In this document: one piece after another, positions 15,238 to 24,222 of the stretch | Layout: each line of letters starts with the position of its first letter | Position numbering within the stretch: position 1 is the stretch's first letter | Assembly: GCA_003279535.1 (NCBI GenBank) | Contig: QCHO01000010.1 | Location: 1 to 38,901, forward strand | Reading direction: 5' to 3' | From: Prochlorococcus sp. AG-402-C22 | GTDB taxonomy: Bacteria > Cyanobacteriota > Cyanobacteriia > PCC-6307 > Cyanobiaceae | Length of the DNA: 38,901 nt | Position numbers and translations under genes: made by a program | Notes under the pieces: model-generated | Databases searched by the model: none | What the model saw: only the letters and a program-made list of their open reading frames with translations | Told to the model about the DNA's origin: nothing

Positions 15238-16620
15238 TTAATCTAAATCTGGCATTTCTAGAGCTGGTTCACTCTTTCTGTCGATTCCTTTTTCGAAACC
15301 AGCAGCGGCTGCTCTAGCACGTCCAGCATGCCAAAGGTGACCGATGAATGTAAACCATCCTAGGAAGAATTGAGCCGCAGCTAACCATTGTCTTAAATTA
15401 ACGAAGTTAACAGCATTAGGCTCTGTAATGATTCCACCAACAGAGTTGATAGAAGCGTTAGGAGCATGAGTCATATACTCAGCAGCTCTTCTAACCTGCC
15501 AAGGCTGAATATCATTTTGGATTTTCTCGAGGCTTAATCCATTAGGTCCTCTTAGAGGCTCTAACCATGGTCCTCTGAAATCCCAAAATCTCATTGTTTC
15601 ACCACCAAATATAATTTCACCTGTAGGAGATCTCATGAGATACTTACCTAGACCTGTTGGCCCCATTGTTGAACCTACGTTAGCTCCAATTCTTTGATCT
15701 CTCACTAAGAAAGTAAAGCTTTGAGCCTGCGAAGCTTCAGCATTTGTTGGGCCATAGAATTCTGATGGGTAAGCAGTATTGTTAAACCAGATGAATGTTG
15801 ATGCAATAAAACTTGCTACACAAATTCCACCAAGGGCATAACTTAAAAGCCCTTCACCATTCCAAATAAATGCTCTTCTAGCCCATCCAAATGGTTTGGT
15901 AAAGATGTGAAATATTCCTCCAATAATTGCAGTTATTCCCACATAGACGTGTCCTCCAACAATATCTTCAATTGAGTTGACACCGATTATTGAACCAGCA
16001 CCTCCCCATGGAGATCTAAATAGATAACCAAGAATAACTCTTGGGTCTAAAGTTGGATTAACAAGTCTGACTTCTCCACCACCAGGCGCCCATGTGTCGT
16101 ATGCACCACCAATAAAACACCAGTTTACTGACCATGCTAACGCACCTACACCTAAAACAATCAAATGATATCCAAGGATATTAGTCATTTGATTCTTATC
16201 TCTCCAATCAGTAGAGAAAAATGGGAAATCTTCTTCAAGTTTTTCTGGACCAGCTAATGAATGGTAGATACCACCAAAACCAAGAACTGCAGAAGCTATT
16301 AAGTGAACCACGCCCGCTTGGAAGAAAGGCATGATATCAGTAACTTCACCACCAGGACCAATCCCGTAGCCAAACATCGCAACGTGAGGCATACAGATTA
16401 GACCTTGCTCCCACATCGGTTTATCAAAAGTGAAATGATTAACCTCAAAGAGCATCATCGCTCCCGCCCAAAAGACTATAAGTCCAGAGTGAGCAATGTG
16501 AGCTCCTAATAAACGTCCAGATAAATTGATTAATCTAGCGTTACCTACATACCAGGCATAGCCAGTTTCCTCAATACTTTGGTTTGGAGCTCTTAATAAA
16601 TTATTAAAGGGCGTTTCCAC
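15238..16620 (-). CDS. psbC: Photosystem II CP43 chlorophyll-binding protein
   Basis: A 460-residue core antenna of photosystem II in the thylakoid membrane. Six helices with chlorophyll-ligand His are visible, for example [35 protein letters not shown] and [18 protein letters not shown]; the large lumenal loop near residues 285-400 includes the [16 protein letters not shown] segment whose Glu and Arg contact the Mn cluster. The GTG at 16618-16620 is chosen as start because AGGAGG lies nine bases upstream (16630-16635), and VETPFNN is the usual mature-type N-terminus. A TTG nine codons further upstream is possible but would include the ribosome site. It overlaps psbD by 17 bases. Confidence 0.97.
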   Translation of the reverse strand: METPFNNLLRAPNQSIEETGYAWYVGNARLINLSGRLLGAHIAHSGLIVFWAGAMMLFEVNHFTFDKPMWEQGLICMPHVAMFGYGIGPGGEVTDIMPFFQAGVVHLIASAVLGFGGIYHSLAGPEKLEEDFPFFSTDWRDKNQMTNILGYHLIVLGVGALAWSVNWCFIGGAYDTWAPGGGEVRLVNPTLDPRVILGYLFRSPWGGAGSIIGVNSIEDIVGGHVYVGITAIIGGIFHIFTKPFGWARRAFIWNGEGLLSYALGGICVASFIASTFIWFNNTAYPSEFYGPTNAEASQAQSFTFLVRDQRIGANVGSTMGPTGLGKYLMRSPTGEIIFGGETMRFWDFRGPWLEPLRGPNGLSLEKIQNDIQPWQVRRAAEYMTHAPNASINSVGGIITEPNAVNFVNLRQWLAAAQFFLGWFTFIGHLWHAGRARAAAAGFEKGIDRKSEPALEMPDLD

Positions 16621-17680
16621 GTGGAAGAACCTCCTCAGGGAATACAAAGTTTTCGTGTGGTTGATCCACAGAAGACATCCATGCTCGCATACCTTCGTTC
16701 AAAAGTATATTTTTTGTATAGAAAGTTTCAAATTCAGGATCTTCTGCTGCACGGATCTCTTGGCTTACAAAATCATAAGCTCTTAAATTTAGTGCTAAAC
16801 CGACAATACCAATTGAAGATGTCCACATACCCATAACAGGTACAAATAGCATTAAGAAGTGTAAGAAACGCTTGTTAGAGAAAGCAATACCGAAGATTTG
16901 ACTCCAGAATCTATTCGCTGTAATCATTGAATAGGTTTCTTCTTCCTGTGTTGGGTCAAAAGCTCTAAATGTTGAACTTTGAACCTTTCCATCTGTGTAA
17001 ATGCTTGTATCTTCATACAATGTATTTTGTACTGTAGCTCCGTGAATAGCGCAAAGTAGAGCACCACCAAGAATTCCAGCTACACCCATCATGTGGAAGG
17101 GATTTAAAGTGATATTGTGAAAACCTTGGATAAACAAGATATAACGGAAGATTGCTGCAACACCAAATGAAGGTGCGAAGAACCAACTGTGCTGTCCTAG
17201 AGGGTAAATAAGGAAAATACTTGTAAATACTGCAATTACAGCTGAGAAAGCTAAAGCATTGTATGGTCTAATTCCAACAAGGCCAGCAATTTCAAACTGA
17301 CGAAGCATAAAGCCAATTAGGCCAAATACTCCATGTAATGCAACGAAATTCCAAAGGCCACCAAGTTGTAGCCATCTTACGAAACTACCTTGGGCTTCAG
17401 GACCCCATAAAAATAGTAGACTGTGTCCCATGGCATCACCAGGGGTACTTACAGCTGCTGTTAAAAAGTTACAACCTTCAAGGTATGAGCTTGCAACTCC
17501 GTGTGTGTACCAAGAGGTAACAAATGTTGTTCCGACGAACCAACCACCAATTGCAAGATATGCACAAGGAAGTAGAAGTAGTCCGGACCAACCAATAAAT
17601 ACAAAGCGGTCGCGCTTCAACCAATCATCAAGGATGTCAAACCATCCTCTTTGTGGGGCGCTACCAACTGCGATCGTCAT
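16604..17680 (-). CDS. psbD: Photosystem II D2 reaction-centre protein
   Basis: A 358-residue protein forming, with D1, the core that binds the P680 chlorophylls, pheophytin, the QA plastoquinone and the non-haem iron. Typical segments are visible: [20 protein letters not shown] (residues 13-32), [20 protein letters not shown] with a chlorophyll-ligand His, and the [15 protein letters not shown] helix with an iron-ligand His. The C-terminus ends GNAL. It starts at ATG and is cotranscribed with psbC through a 17-base overlap. A 183-base gap upstream, divergent from ycf4, holds the promoters for both; I cannot place their elements with certainty. Confidence 0.98.
   Translation of the reverse strand: MTIAVGSAPQRGWFDILDDWLKRDRFVFIGWSGLLLLPCAYLAIGGWFVGTTFVTSWYTHGVASSYLEGCNFLTAAVSTPGDAMGHSLLFLWGPEAQGSFVRWLQLGGLWNFVALHGVFGLIGFMLRQFEIAGLVGIRPYNALAFSAVIAVFTSIFLIYPLGQHSWFFAPSFGVAAIFRYILFIQGFHNITLNPFHMMGVAGILGGALLCAIHGATVQNTLYEDTSIYTDGKVQSSTFRAFDPTQEEETYSMITANRFWSQIFGIAFSNKRFLHFLMLFVPVMGMWTSSIGIVGLALNLRAYDFVSQEIRAAEDPEFETFYTKNILLNEGMRAWMSSVDQPHENFVFPEEVLPRGNAL
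16630..16635 (-). promoter_or_regulatory. Shine-Dalgarno of psbC inside psbD
   Basis: AGGAGG on the minus strand lies inside the end of psbD, nine bases before the psbC GTG. It decides the psbC start and supports coupled translation of the two core proteins. Confidence 0.85.
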
Positions 17681-17863
17681 GAGAAATCGTTTTTAGCTTC
17701 GGGATACGCAGTGACTGTAACAAAGATTGAGAGTAATGTGGGGAAATATTTGTATATCTGAAATGCCTTGTAAAGCTTTCCTGACTTTTTTATTAAAAAA
17801 TAGGTAAGAATACTCCCTTACTTTGTTAAATTATCTAAATTAGGCTCAAAAAAAAAGATAAAA

Positions 17864-18421
17864 ATGAATTCAGACCTTACGTCATTCGATAAAATCGAAC
17901 AAAAAATTGGAGGATCAAGAAAAATTTCCAATTATATTATTGGTGGAATGTTAACGATTGGCGGTATTGGGTTTCTTTTGGCCTCTTTATCAAGCTACAC
18001 AGGCAGGGACCTATTACCTTTGGGCAATCCTTCAACTTTATTATTCATACCTCAAGGAATAATAATGGGAGCATATGGAATAATAGCCAATTTATTAAAT
18101 TTTTATTTATGGTATTTGGTCTACATTAATTTCGGTTCGGGAAGTAATTCTTTTGATAAATCATCAAAATCTGTTGAAATCAAAAGAAAAGGATTGTTTA
18201 AAGATATTGAAGTTAAATTGAATTTTGATGAAATTAAATCGGTTAAGCTAGATATAAGTGAGGGATTTAATCCTAGAAGAAGAATCGCACTAGTCCTAAA
18301 AGGTAGAAAAAAACCACTCCCTCTAAGCGGAGCAGGTGAACTTAAACCACTTCTCCAGGTTGAAGAAGAAGGAGCGCGGCTGGCTAAATTTTTGAATGTT
18401 AATTTGGAGGGTTTAAAATAA
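17864..18421 (+). CDS. ycf4: Photosystem I assembly protein Ycf4
   Basis: A 185-residue thylakoid protein needed for or aiding assembly of the photosystem I complex. Two membrane helices lie near residues 23-42 and 65-90 (IIGGMLTIGGIGFLLASLSS and IPQGIIMGAYGIIANLLNFY). The soluble C-terminal half has RKGLFKDIEVKLNFDEIKSV and GFNPRRRIALVLKGRKKPLP, both characteristic of Ycf4. Length is the family norm. It starts at ATG, divergent from psbD, and its TAA overlaps the apparent ATA start of the next gene. Confidence 0.96.
   Translation: MNSDLTSFDKIEQKIGGSRKISNYIIGGMLTIGGIGFLLASLSSYTGRDLLPLGNPSTLLFIPQGIIMGAYGIIANLLNFYLWYLVYINFGSGSNSFDKSSKSVEIKRKGLFKDIEVKLNFDEIKSVKLDISEGFNPRRRIALVLKGRKKPLPLSGAGELKPLLQVEEEGARLAKFLNVNLEGLK
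18406..18410 (+). promoter_or_regulatory. Shine-Dalgarno placing the start of the cyclophilin-like gene at ATA
   Basis: GGAGG at 18406-18410, within the last codons of ycf4, lies seven bases before ATA at 18418-18420. This spacing is ideal for initiation there, and no ATG, GTG or TTG is available at that distance. Confidence 0.6.
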
Positions 18422-19071
18422 AAAAATATCTGTTTAGTACATTATTTTTCATCCAGATTTTGTTTTTGGTCCCAGCTTGTAGTTTTAAAAATAAGATTGA
18501 TTCAAATTATTACTGCCAAAAACTTAAATTAAGTTGTACTAAAGGTAATAAAATAGCCCGTTTTAAAACCTCAAAAGGTGATTTCGAAGTTAAGTTATTA
18601 GGTAAAGATAACCCGGTTACAGTATCAAATTTCCTAGAAAATATTAATAATAATATTTATAAAAATAAAAAATTTTATAAAATACTTAATTATCCCCAAA
18701 TAAAATTTATACACGGAGGAGTTAATCCAGAAAATGGATATTATATTGTACAAAATCAAACCCTAAACAAGACAAGTGCCTCAATACCTTTAGAAATAAA
18801 ATTCAAAGAAGAAATTAATCCAAGATATAATTATCAAATAAAAAATCCTTATGAGACTGAAAATTTAGTTAATACTTTTGATAAGGGTTCAATCGCTATG
18901 GTTAAGAGCGGTAAGAATAAATCTTCATCTACTGAGTTTTTTTTTGTAACTAATAAGATTCCTGAACTAGATGGAAGATATTCAATTTTTGGAAAAATTA
19001 TAAAGGGATTAGACGTACTTGAAAAAATCATGAAAGATGACTATATCAAGGAAGTCAAGATATCTAATTAA
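18418..19071 (+). CDS. Cyclophilin-type peptidyl-prolyl isomerase, lipoprotein
   Basis: A 217-residue protein if read from ATA. Residues 1-21 then form a lipoprotein signal peptide (two Lys, hydrophobic [15 protein letters not shown], lipobox VPAC with C21). From about residue 45 a cyclophilin fold follows: [38 protein letters not shown], a SIAMVKSG segment, [20 protein letters not shown] and [14 protein letters not shown]. The Arg and Gln seen in highly active cyclophilins are partly replaced, so activity may be low. The first canonical start is TTG at 18460, which cuts off half the signal peptide. It overlaps the ycf4 stop and probably shares its transcript. It ends tail-to-tail with ilvH, the stops sharing bases. 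Confidence 0.8.
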   Translation: MKKYLFSTLFFIQILFLVPACSFKNKIDSNYYCQKLKLSCTKGNKIARFKTSKGDFEVKLLGKDNPVTVSNFLENINNNIYKNKKFYKILNYPQIKFIHGGVNPENGYYIVQNQTLNKTSASIPLEIKFKEEINPRYNYQIKNPYETENLVNTFDKGSIAMVKSGKNKSSSTEFFFVTNKIPELDGRYSIFGKIIKGLDVLEKIMKDDYIKEVKISN

Positions 19072-19592
19072 ATTTCAAGAGAATATTTATTTATTTTCAA
19101 CATTTCGGTATTAACTCCTGAAGAGCGTTTTAAAGCTACCTTGCCAGTCCTTGCTATTTCAAGAATGCCGTAAGGTTCTAATAATTTCTCTAGAGCAACT
19201 AACTTCCCAGGGTCTCCAACTACTTCGAGGGTTAAGGCTATATCTGAAACGTCAACAACTTTCGCACGGAATATTTGAACTATATCTAAAATATTACTTC
19301 TAGTATCTTCTTTCGATGAAACTTTTAGTAACATCAATTCCCTCTCCACAGCTGCGAGATTAGTAAAATCTACAACTCCAAGAACATTAAATAACTTATT
19401 AAGTTGCTTAGTCATTTGTTGAAGAGTTTCATCGTCACCCTCTACAACCATTGTCAACCTTGAAATTCCTTTGGATTCTGCAGGACCTACTGCTAGGCTA
19501 TCTATGTTGAATCCTCTTCTAGCAAAGAGACCCGAAATCCTACTCAAAGCTCCAGATTCGTCTTCTACAAGAACTGATAGTGTATGTTTCAT
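19068..19592 (-). CDS. ilvH: Acetolactate synthase small (regulatory) subunit
   Basis: A 174-residue regulatory subunit of acetohydroxyacid synthase, which makes acetolactate for valine, leucine and isoleucine. The N-terminal ACT domain ([20 protein letters not shown], with [15 protein letters not shown], residues about 4-77) binds valine for feedback inhibition. A C-terminal ferredoxin-like domain follows ([19 protein letters not shown]). Length is the bacterial norm. It starts at ATG, three bases downstream of the alpha/beta hydrolase gene. The catalytic subunit gene is not in the window. Confidence 0.96.
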   Translation of the reverse strand: MKHTLSVLVEDESGALSRISGLFARRGFNIDSLAVGPAESKGISRLTMVVEGDDETLQQMTKQLNKLFNVLGVVDFTNLAAVERELMLLKVSSKEDTRSNILDIVQIFRAKVVDVSDIALTLEVVGDPGKLVALEKLLEPYGILEIARTGKVALKRSSGVNTEMLKINKYSLEI

Positions 19593-19595
19593 ATT

Positions 19596-20540
19596 TTAAA
19601 AGGTTTTTAAATCTCTAATCCATTCATAAGAGATACTATTGAATACTGAAGGATCTTCATCATGTATGCAATGCCCTGAATTGGATACTATTTTTAATTT
19701 TACCCATCTGTAGAAATTTGCAATCTTTTTACCAAGAAACAAAGGTATGAAATTATCTTTATCTCCCCAAATTAATAATAAAGGGACTTTTTTTGAGGCA
19801 TTTAGTTTTCTTAAAAGGTAAGAGACTTGAAATTTTTCGTCTCTTGAAGACATTCCAATACACATTGCTCTTAATGACCTGGCTGCAGTACTCCTTAAAA
19901 CTGGTTTTGTTACTAAATCTATTAATTCTGGATCAATATTATCTTTTTTGAAATAGGCAGAATTTAGACCAAGCCTAATAACCCCTAATTTTGTAATTAA
20001 AAATAAAATAATCTCTAAAGGAAAAAAAATAAAAAATATTGTTATGAATCTATCTTTAAATTTTTTAAATAATGGTTTCTTTCTTTCTTTCTTTTCGTTT
20101 TTCTGAATTTGATCTGGTAGAGGAGATGCAATAACTGTTGCAATCTGGTCCTCTAATAAAACAGCACATGTTAAAGCCACTAATGATCCAAGAGAATTGC
20201 CAATGAGAATTACTTTCCCAGAATTCTTTGGTCTTATAACCTGTTTAATAAAGTCTTTCACTTGATTGCACCAAATCTCATTATTTAATTTTCCAATTTG
20301 TCTTATCCCAGGTTGATCTGAATCGCCAAATCCTATTAAATCTAAAGAATAAGATGCACAATCCCTTTTAGCAAAATACTCTAAATTGTTTCTCCAATGT
20401 TTTCGACTAGCACCAAATCCGTGGAGAAAGATAATTGGAATTTTATTTTGTTCTCCAGTAACACTCCAACAAATCTTAAAACCATTCCAATTCCAGTAAT
20501 TAGGGTAGTTAATATTTTCTTCTTTAAAATTGATATTCAT
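19596..20540 (-). CDS. Alpha/beta hydrolase
   Basis: A 314-residue hydrolase. Visible motifs are the oxyanion strand IIFLHGFGASRKHWRNNL (about residues 36-53), LDLIGFGDSDQPG, the nucleophile elbow GNSLGS with catalytic Ser, a late acidic WGDKDNFIP and the catalytic His in SNSGHCIHDEDP. A hydrophobic stretch (FITIFFIFFPLEIILFLI) lies in the cap region and may touch membrane. The family includes cyanobacterial esterases and pheophytinase-like enzymes; the substrate is unknown. It starts at ATG. Likely cotranscribed with ilvH, from which it is separated by three bases. Confidence 0.85.
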   Translation of the reverse strand: MNINFKEENINYPNYWNWNGFKICWSVTGEQNKIPIIFLHGFGASRKHWRNNLEYFAKRDCASYSLDLIGFGDSDQPGIRQIGKLNNEIWCNQVKDFIKQVIRPKNSGKVILIGNSLGSLVALTCAVLLEDQIATVIASPLPDQIQKNEKKERKKPLFKKFKDRFITIFFIFFPLEIILFLITKLGVIRLGLNSAYFKKDNIDPELIDLVTKPVLRSTAARSLRAMCIGMSSRDEKFQVSYLLRKLNASKKVPLLLIWGDKDNFIPLFLGKKIANFYRWVKLKIVSNSGHCIHDEDPSVFNSISYEWIRDLKTF

Positions 20541-20632
20541 ATAGTCAAAATTTTCAAGTTATTTGCATTATCTACTTTTTTAACAAATAAATGTATATTG
20601 AATGTAAATTATATTAATCATTTAATTTTACT

Positions 20633-20731
20633 ATGGCTAAAGAAATTTTTAGTATTGCAGCAGTTTTTTGGATACTTATACCAATAGGATTAATTGGTGG
20701 TGCATTACTATTAAAGTTTCAGGGAGATTGA
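20633..20731 (+). CDS. petM: Cytochrome b6f complex subunit PetM
   Basis: A 32-residue single-span thylakoid protein starting with [20 protein letters not shown] and ending FQGD, a close match to PetM (subunit VII). It contributes to the small-subunit belt that stabilises the cytochrome b6f complex, which moves electrons from plastoquinol to plastocyanin. It is too short for most ORF cut-offs. It runs from ATG at 20633 to TGA at 20729-20731, divergent from the alpha/beta hydrolase and 57 bases upstream of ycf39 on the same strand. Confidence 0.95.
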   Translation: MAKEIFSIAAVFWILIPIGLIGGALLLKFQGD

Positions 20732-20788
20732 TTCTCACGAATACATAACAAATTGAGTTATGGTCTACAGGTTAAGTAAATCTTAAGT

Positions 20789-21751
20789 ATGAAGATTCTT
20801 TTAGTAGGAGCAACAGGGACTCTTGGAAGGCAAATAGCAAAGCAAGCTATAGAGGAGGGACATGAAGTAAGATGCTTTGTTAGAAACCCAAGAAAAGCTT
20901 CTTTTCTACAAGAGTGGGGTTGTGAGCTTACAAAAGGGAATATATTAAATCCTTCAGATATTGAATATGCATTGCAAGATATTGAAGCTGTTATTGATGC
21001 GGCAACTAGTAGACCTGATGATCCTAAAAGTATTTATGAAATAGATTGGGATGGAAAACTTAATTTATTCAATGCTTGTGAATCTTTAAAAGTAAAAAGG
21101 GTAATATTCCTTTCAATACTATTAACAGAGAAATTTAGGAATGTTCCATTAATGGATATTAAGTTTTGCACCGAAAAACTTCTTGAGAAATCTGAACTTG
21201 ATTATACAATCTTCAAATGTGCAGCCTTCATGCAAGGGGTTATAGGTCAATTTGCAATCCCAATTTTGGATAGTCAAGCAGTATGGATGAGTGGGACCCC
21301 AACAAAAATTGCTTATATGAATACTCAAGATATGGCAAAAGTTATTGTCGCAGCAGTGAATAATCCAAAAACTCATAGAACTTCATTGCCATTAGTTGGC
21401 CCAACTGCTTGGGACTCAAACGAGGTTATATCACTATGTGAAAAATTTAGCGAAAAAAAGGCAAAAATTTTTAGAGTTTCCCCCTTCCTTATAAATATCA
21501 CACAAAAAGTAGTTTCGTTTTTCCAGGATTCTTTGAACGTTGCTGAAAGATTGGCTTTTGCGGAAGTAACCAGTAGTGGAGAATCACTAGATGCTGATAT
21601 GAGCAAAACCTACGAAATGTTAGAACTTAAAAAAGAGGATATGACATCATTAGAGAGTTATATTAAAGAGTACTACCAACAAATACTAAAAAGATTAAAG
21701 GAAATGGAAGCAGATCTAAACATTGAAGAAAAAAAGAGGTTACCTTTTTAA
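20789..21751 (+). CDS. ycf39: Ycf39/HCF244-like atypical short-chain dehydrogenase, PSII assembly factor
   Basis: A 320-residue NmrA-like protein. The N-terminal dinucleotide-binding motif VGATGTLGRQIAKQA (residues 6-20) is intact, and the YxxxK of active dehydrogenases is not obvious. Ycf39 helps deliver chlorophyll to newly made D1 together with high-light-inducible proteins in an early photosystem II assembly complex. Downstream features LDYTIFKCAAFMQGVIGQFA and GPTAWDSNEVI fit the family. The C-terminus is charged (RLKEMEADLNIEEKKR) as in homologues. It starts at ATG, downstream of petM, consistent with a photosynthesis cluster. Confidence 0.93.
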   Translation: MKILLVGATGTLGRQIAKQAIEEGHEVRCFVRNPRKASFLQEWGCELTKGNILNPSDIEYALQDIEAVIDAATSRPDDPKSIYEIDWDGKLNLFNACESLKVKRVIFLSILLTEKFRNVPLMDIKFCTEKLLEKSELDYTIFKCAAFMQGVIGQFAIPILDSQAVWMSGTPTKIAYMNTQDMAKVIVAAVNNPKTHRTSLPLVGPTAWDSNEVISLCEKFSEKKAKIFRVSPFLINITQKVVSFFQDSLNVAERLAFAEVTSSGESLDADMSKTYEMLELKKEDMTSLESYIKEYYQQILKRLKEMEADLNIEEKKRLPF

Positions 21752-21806
21752 AATTGCAATTTTTGGATTTGTATAGTATATTTGTACTATATATATATTA
21801 GTGCTT

Positions 21807-22019
21807 ATGTCTGTTTCCAAATCTAAAAGTCTTGAACGAAAACTAGATAATTTTGCAAAAGAAGCAAAAAATGAATTGAATAATGTCTGCGGTTCTTCAT
21901 TATGGGAAAGCTTGGGGTTTGTTTTTTTTGATCAATTAAAAGATTCAGAAAAAATTGCGAAAGCTAATTTTTACTATGGTCAACTTCAAATAATTAATGA
22001 AATTAAATTTTCAATTTAA
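21807..22019 (+). CDS. Small hypothetical protein, 70 residues
   Basis: A soluble, helix-rich protein (SLERKLDNFAKEAKNELNNV near residues 7-26, then SLWESLGFVFFDQLKDSEKI). The ATG at 21807 is preferred over GTG at 21801, two codons upstream in frame. It lies in a gap after ycf39 and before the IF-1 gene. No motif or membrane segment is recognised. An AT-rich TATATAT stretch just upstream (about 21789-21798) could supply a promoter -10. Confidence 0.55.
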   Translation: MSVSKSKSLERKLDNFAKEAKNELNNVCGSSLWESLGFVFFDQLKDSEKIAKANFYYGQLQIINEIKFSI

Positions 22020-22111
22020 AGTAAATTCATTTTTTATAAGCATGTAATTTTTCTTAAATCAATTTTGGCCAATCTTTTTCTGATATTATTGATTTAGTAA
22101 AAACTTAATTA

Positions 22112-22378
22112 ATGATTGAAACTTCAGGTGTAATAGAAAAAGAGCAGGGAAATGGATTTTATTTGGTTACCTTAGAGCAACCTGAAGGACATCAATGTTT
22201 ATGTAGAGCTGCGGGTAAATTGACTAAATTTAGAATTAAATTATTGGCTGGAGACAAAGTGTTAGTTGAGATAAGTCCTTATGATCTTTCCAGAGGGAGG
22301 ATAACTTATAGAGAAAGAAATGCAGGGGGTGCTAGACCTACAACTAATAAAAATAATCCGAAGAGGAATAATAAGTAA
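22112..22378 (+). CDS. infA: Translation initiation factor IF-1-like protein
   Basis: An 88-residue single OB-fold protein (residues 1-72), with SGVIEKEQGNGFYLVTLEQP, then RIKLLAGDKVLVEISPYDLS and RGRITYRERN, the classic IF-1 C-terminal motif. IF-1 binds the 30S A site during initiation. It differs from the standard cyanobacterial form: GHQCLCRAAGKLTKF (C29, C31) replaces the usual ISGK region, and a 16-residue basic Asn/Lys tail follows (ARPTTNKNNPKRNNK). Whether this is the only infA or a second paralogue to one in the ribosomal-protein operon cannot be seen here. It converges on trxB with a 9-base gap. Confidence 0.85.
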   Translation: MIETSGVIEKEQGNGFYLVTLEQPEGHQCLCRAAGKLTKFRIKLLAGDKVLVEISPYDLSRGRITYRERNAGGARPTTNKNNPKRNNK

Positions 22379-22387
22379 AAAGTTGTT

Positions 22388-23764
22388 TTAGATAATATTT
22401 TTTATCGCTTCTTTAAACTCACTTCTTTGTTTAACACCTTGCCATTGCTTTTTTAATAACTTTTCTTTAAAAAGTTGAATTGTTGGTGTACCGTTAATAC
22501 CAGCCTGTTTTGCAATATCTTGATCTTTATCAATATCTATTTCAACGCCGAGCACTGCACCATCTAGTTCACTAATTACCCTCTTTAATTGAGGTTTCAA
22601 AACATGACATGGGCCGCAGCTTGGGGAACTAAAAATAACTAAGAGAGGTTTTTTGCTCTCGTGATAAAGTTTCCTTAATGCATAACTGCCTTTTTGCCAT
22701 TCAGCGTTTGAATCGAAGGTATCTTCATTAACTTCATCTTCATTAAAATCTGAGGAATTAAGTTTTTTTTCTGGTTCGGGTGTTTCTCTGACTATAGTTT
22801 TTGCTAAGTTTTTCTCGGCTAGCCACCTTTCAGTAGCTAATGCTGCCATGCAGCCTGTTCCTGCAGCAGTAACTCCTTGTCTCCACTCTGAATCAACAAC
22901 GTCACCTGCTGCGAAAATGCCTTCAATTGATGTCTCTGGGCGGCCTGATTTGCAAGCAATATATCCTTTATTATCTAAATCAATTTTACCACCTAAAAAC
23001 TTTGTATTAGGAGTATGTCCTATTGCATAAAAAAGACCCTTAATATTGATTTCCCCCTTACCCTCTTGAGAATGTATGGTTTCTATCTTCTCAAGCCATT
23101 CGGACCCATTAGCTTGCTCTACTTTTGTATTCCAGTGGATTTCTATTTTTGGATTAGCTTTTACTCTATCAACCATTGCTGCGCTAGCTCTTAATTTCTC
23201 TGATCTAACAATCAAATGCACTTTGCTTCCATATTTTGTTAGGTATGCTGCTTCTTCACATGCAGAGTCCCCTCCTCCTATAACAGCTAATTCTTCATCT
23301 CTGAATTGGGGAGTTGCTCCATCACAAATTGCACAAGCGCTTATTCCCTTACTCCAGAATTTATCTTCATTTATTACGCCTAATCTATTTGCACTTGCTC
23401 CAGTTGCAATAATAATCGAGTTTGCTTTTATAGTCCCTTCTAAAGTTTTTAATTCGAATGGATGTAAATCAGTATTAATTGAGACAATATCACTTTCATA
23501 TAGATTTGTCCCCCATCTTTCTGCTTGAGCCTTCATTAGGTCCATCAATTCAGGACCTAATACTCCATCGGGGAAACCTGGATAATTTTCAACAAATGTT
23601 GTGGTCATTAATTGGCCACCAGGAATACCACCGGAATTAAATCCTGTTACGAGCAAAGGTTGCAGATTTGCTCGTGCTGCATATATCGCAGCTGTATAAC
23701 CCGCAGGCCCGGAACCTATAATTACAACATTTTCTACGTTTGAATTCTTCTCGTTATTTTCCAT
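22388..23764 (-). CDS. trxB: NADPH-thioredoxin reductase C (reductase fused to thioredoxin)
   Basis: A 458-residue fusion. The N-terminal flavoprotein has the FAD motif GSGPAGYTAAIYAARA (from residue 17), the redox CAICD with C144 and C147, the NADPH site GGGDSACEEA and an ATG-type IEGIFAAGDVVD segment. After a 35-residue acidic linker (about residues 325-355) a thioredoxin domain follows with SPSCGPC (C383, C386). NTRC passes NADPH electrons to 2-Cys peroxiredoxins and to Calvin-cycle and chlorophyll-synthesis enzymes, as in plastids. It starts at ATG. Confidence 0.97.
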   Translation of the reverse strand: MENNEKNSNVENVVIIGSGPAGYTAAIYAARANLQPLLVTGFNSGGIPGGQLMTTTFVENYPGFPDGVLGPELMDLMKAQAERWGTNLYESDIVSINTDLHPFELKTLEGTIKANSIIIATGASANRLGVINEDKFWSKGISACAICDGATPQFRDEELAVIGGGDSACEEAAYLTKYGSKVHLIVRSEKLRASAAMVDRVKANPKIEIHWNTKVEQANGSEWLEKIETIHSQEGKGEINIKGLFYAIGHTPNTKFLGGKIDLDNKGYIACKSGRPETSIEGIFAAGDVVDSEWRQGVTAAGTGCMAALATERWLAEKNLAKTIVRETPEPEKKLNSSDFNEDEVNEDTFDSNAEWQKGSYALRKLYHESKKPLLVIFSSPSCGPCHVLKPQLKRVISELDGAVLGVEIDIDKDQDIAKQAGINGTPTIQLFKEKLLKKQWQGVKQRSEFKEAIKNII

Positions 23765-23843
23765 TTATTTACAAGTATCATTATTTATAATAATAAATAA
23801 GACCGAATAATGAAGGTCGGATTTTACACGATGAATTTATTAT

Positions 23844-24101
23844 TTAATCGTTTACTTTTTGGTCTAATAATTCTTTTAATTCCTTTGGGAAGTTTAAAAC
23901 AGAATCTCTTAAATTTTCATTCTTTTCTCCTATATGTAGTATCCACTCTCTAAATTCTTCTGCGATTGCATAACTATCTTCATATTTTTCTAAAGTATCC
24001 ATTACAGAAATTCTATTGGTAGCCCAAAAGGTCGCAATATCGATCCTTTTTCTAATGAAATTGTCCATTGAAAGTTGTAAGTTCTTTATAGATAAACACA
24101 T
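23844..24101 (-). CDS. Small hypothetical helical protein
   Basis: An 85-residue soluble protein, mostly helical (TLEKYEDSYAIAEEFREWIL, then DSVLNFPKELKELLDQKVND). The start is uncertain: the first Met is at 24101, but a second ATG at 24066-24068 begins MDNFIRKRIDIATFWATNRI and gives a 74-residue protein that looks more natural. No motif is recognised. It lies upstream of trxB on the same strand with about 80 bases between them, including a weak hairpin near 23801-23820 that may end this transcript. Confidence 0.5.
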   Translation of the reverse strand: MCLSIKNLQLSMDNFIRKRIDIATFWATNRISVMDTLEKYEDSYAIAEEFREWILHIGEKNENLRDSVLNFPKELKELLDQKVND

Positions 24102-24222
24102 CAGAGAACAGATGTATTGTCTAATAAGTTACAACTTTGTACTTCCAAACAATAATTTAATCTTTAATTTAGATTTGAGCGGATTTTTGCGATGATTATA
24201 AAGAAAATATAAAGAAATAGAG

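Noticed and set aside
17430-17696. Open frames on the plus strand opposite psbD
   Set aside because: Antisense shadows of a highly conserved gene; no independent support such as a ribosome site.
20397-20687. A 96-codon plus-strand frame covering the start of petM
   Set aside because: It overlaps petM in another frame and the hydrolase gene on the opposite strand; petM itself is the real gene there.
21781-21800. TATATATAT stretch as a repeat element
   Set aside because: A short AT run is expected in DNA of this composition; at most it supplies a promoter box.
23076-23528. A 150-codon open frame on the plus strand opposite trxB
   Set aside because: It lies fully inside a well-supported gene on the other strand, and its composition (Ser, Pro, Leu, Ala rich) is what antisense reading of trxB produces.
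23801-23820. GACCGA/GGTCGG hairpin as a terminator upstream of trxB
   Set aside because: Only about four base pairs are stable and the following T run is broken, so I did not list it as a separate feature.
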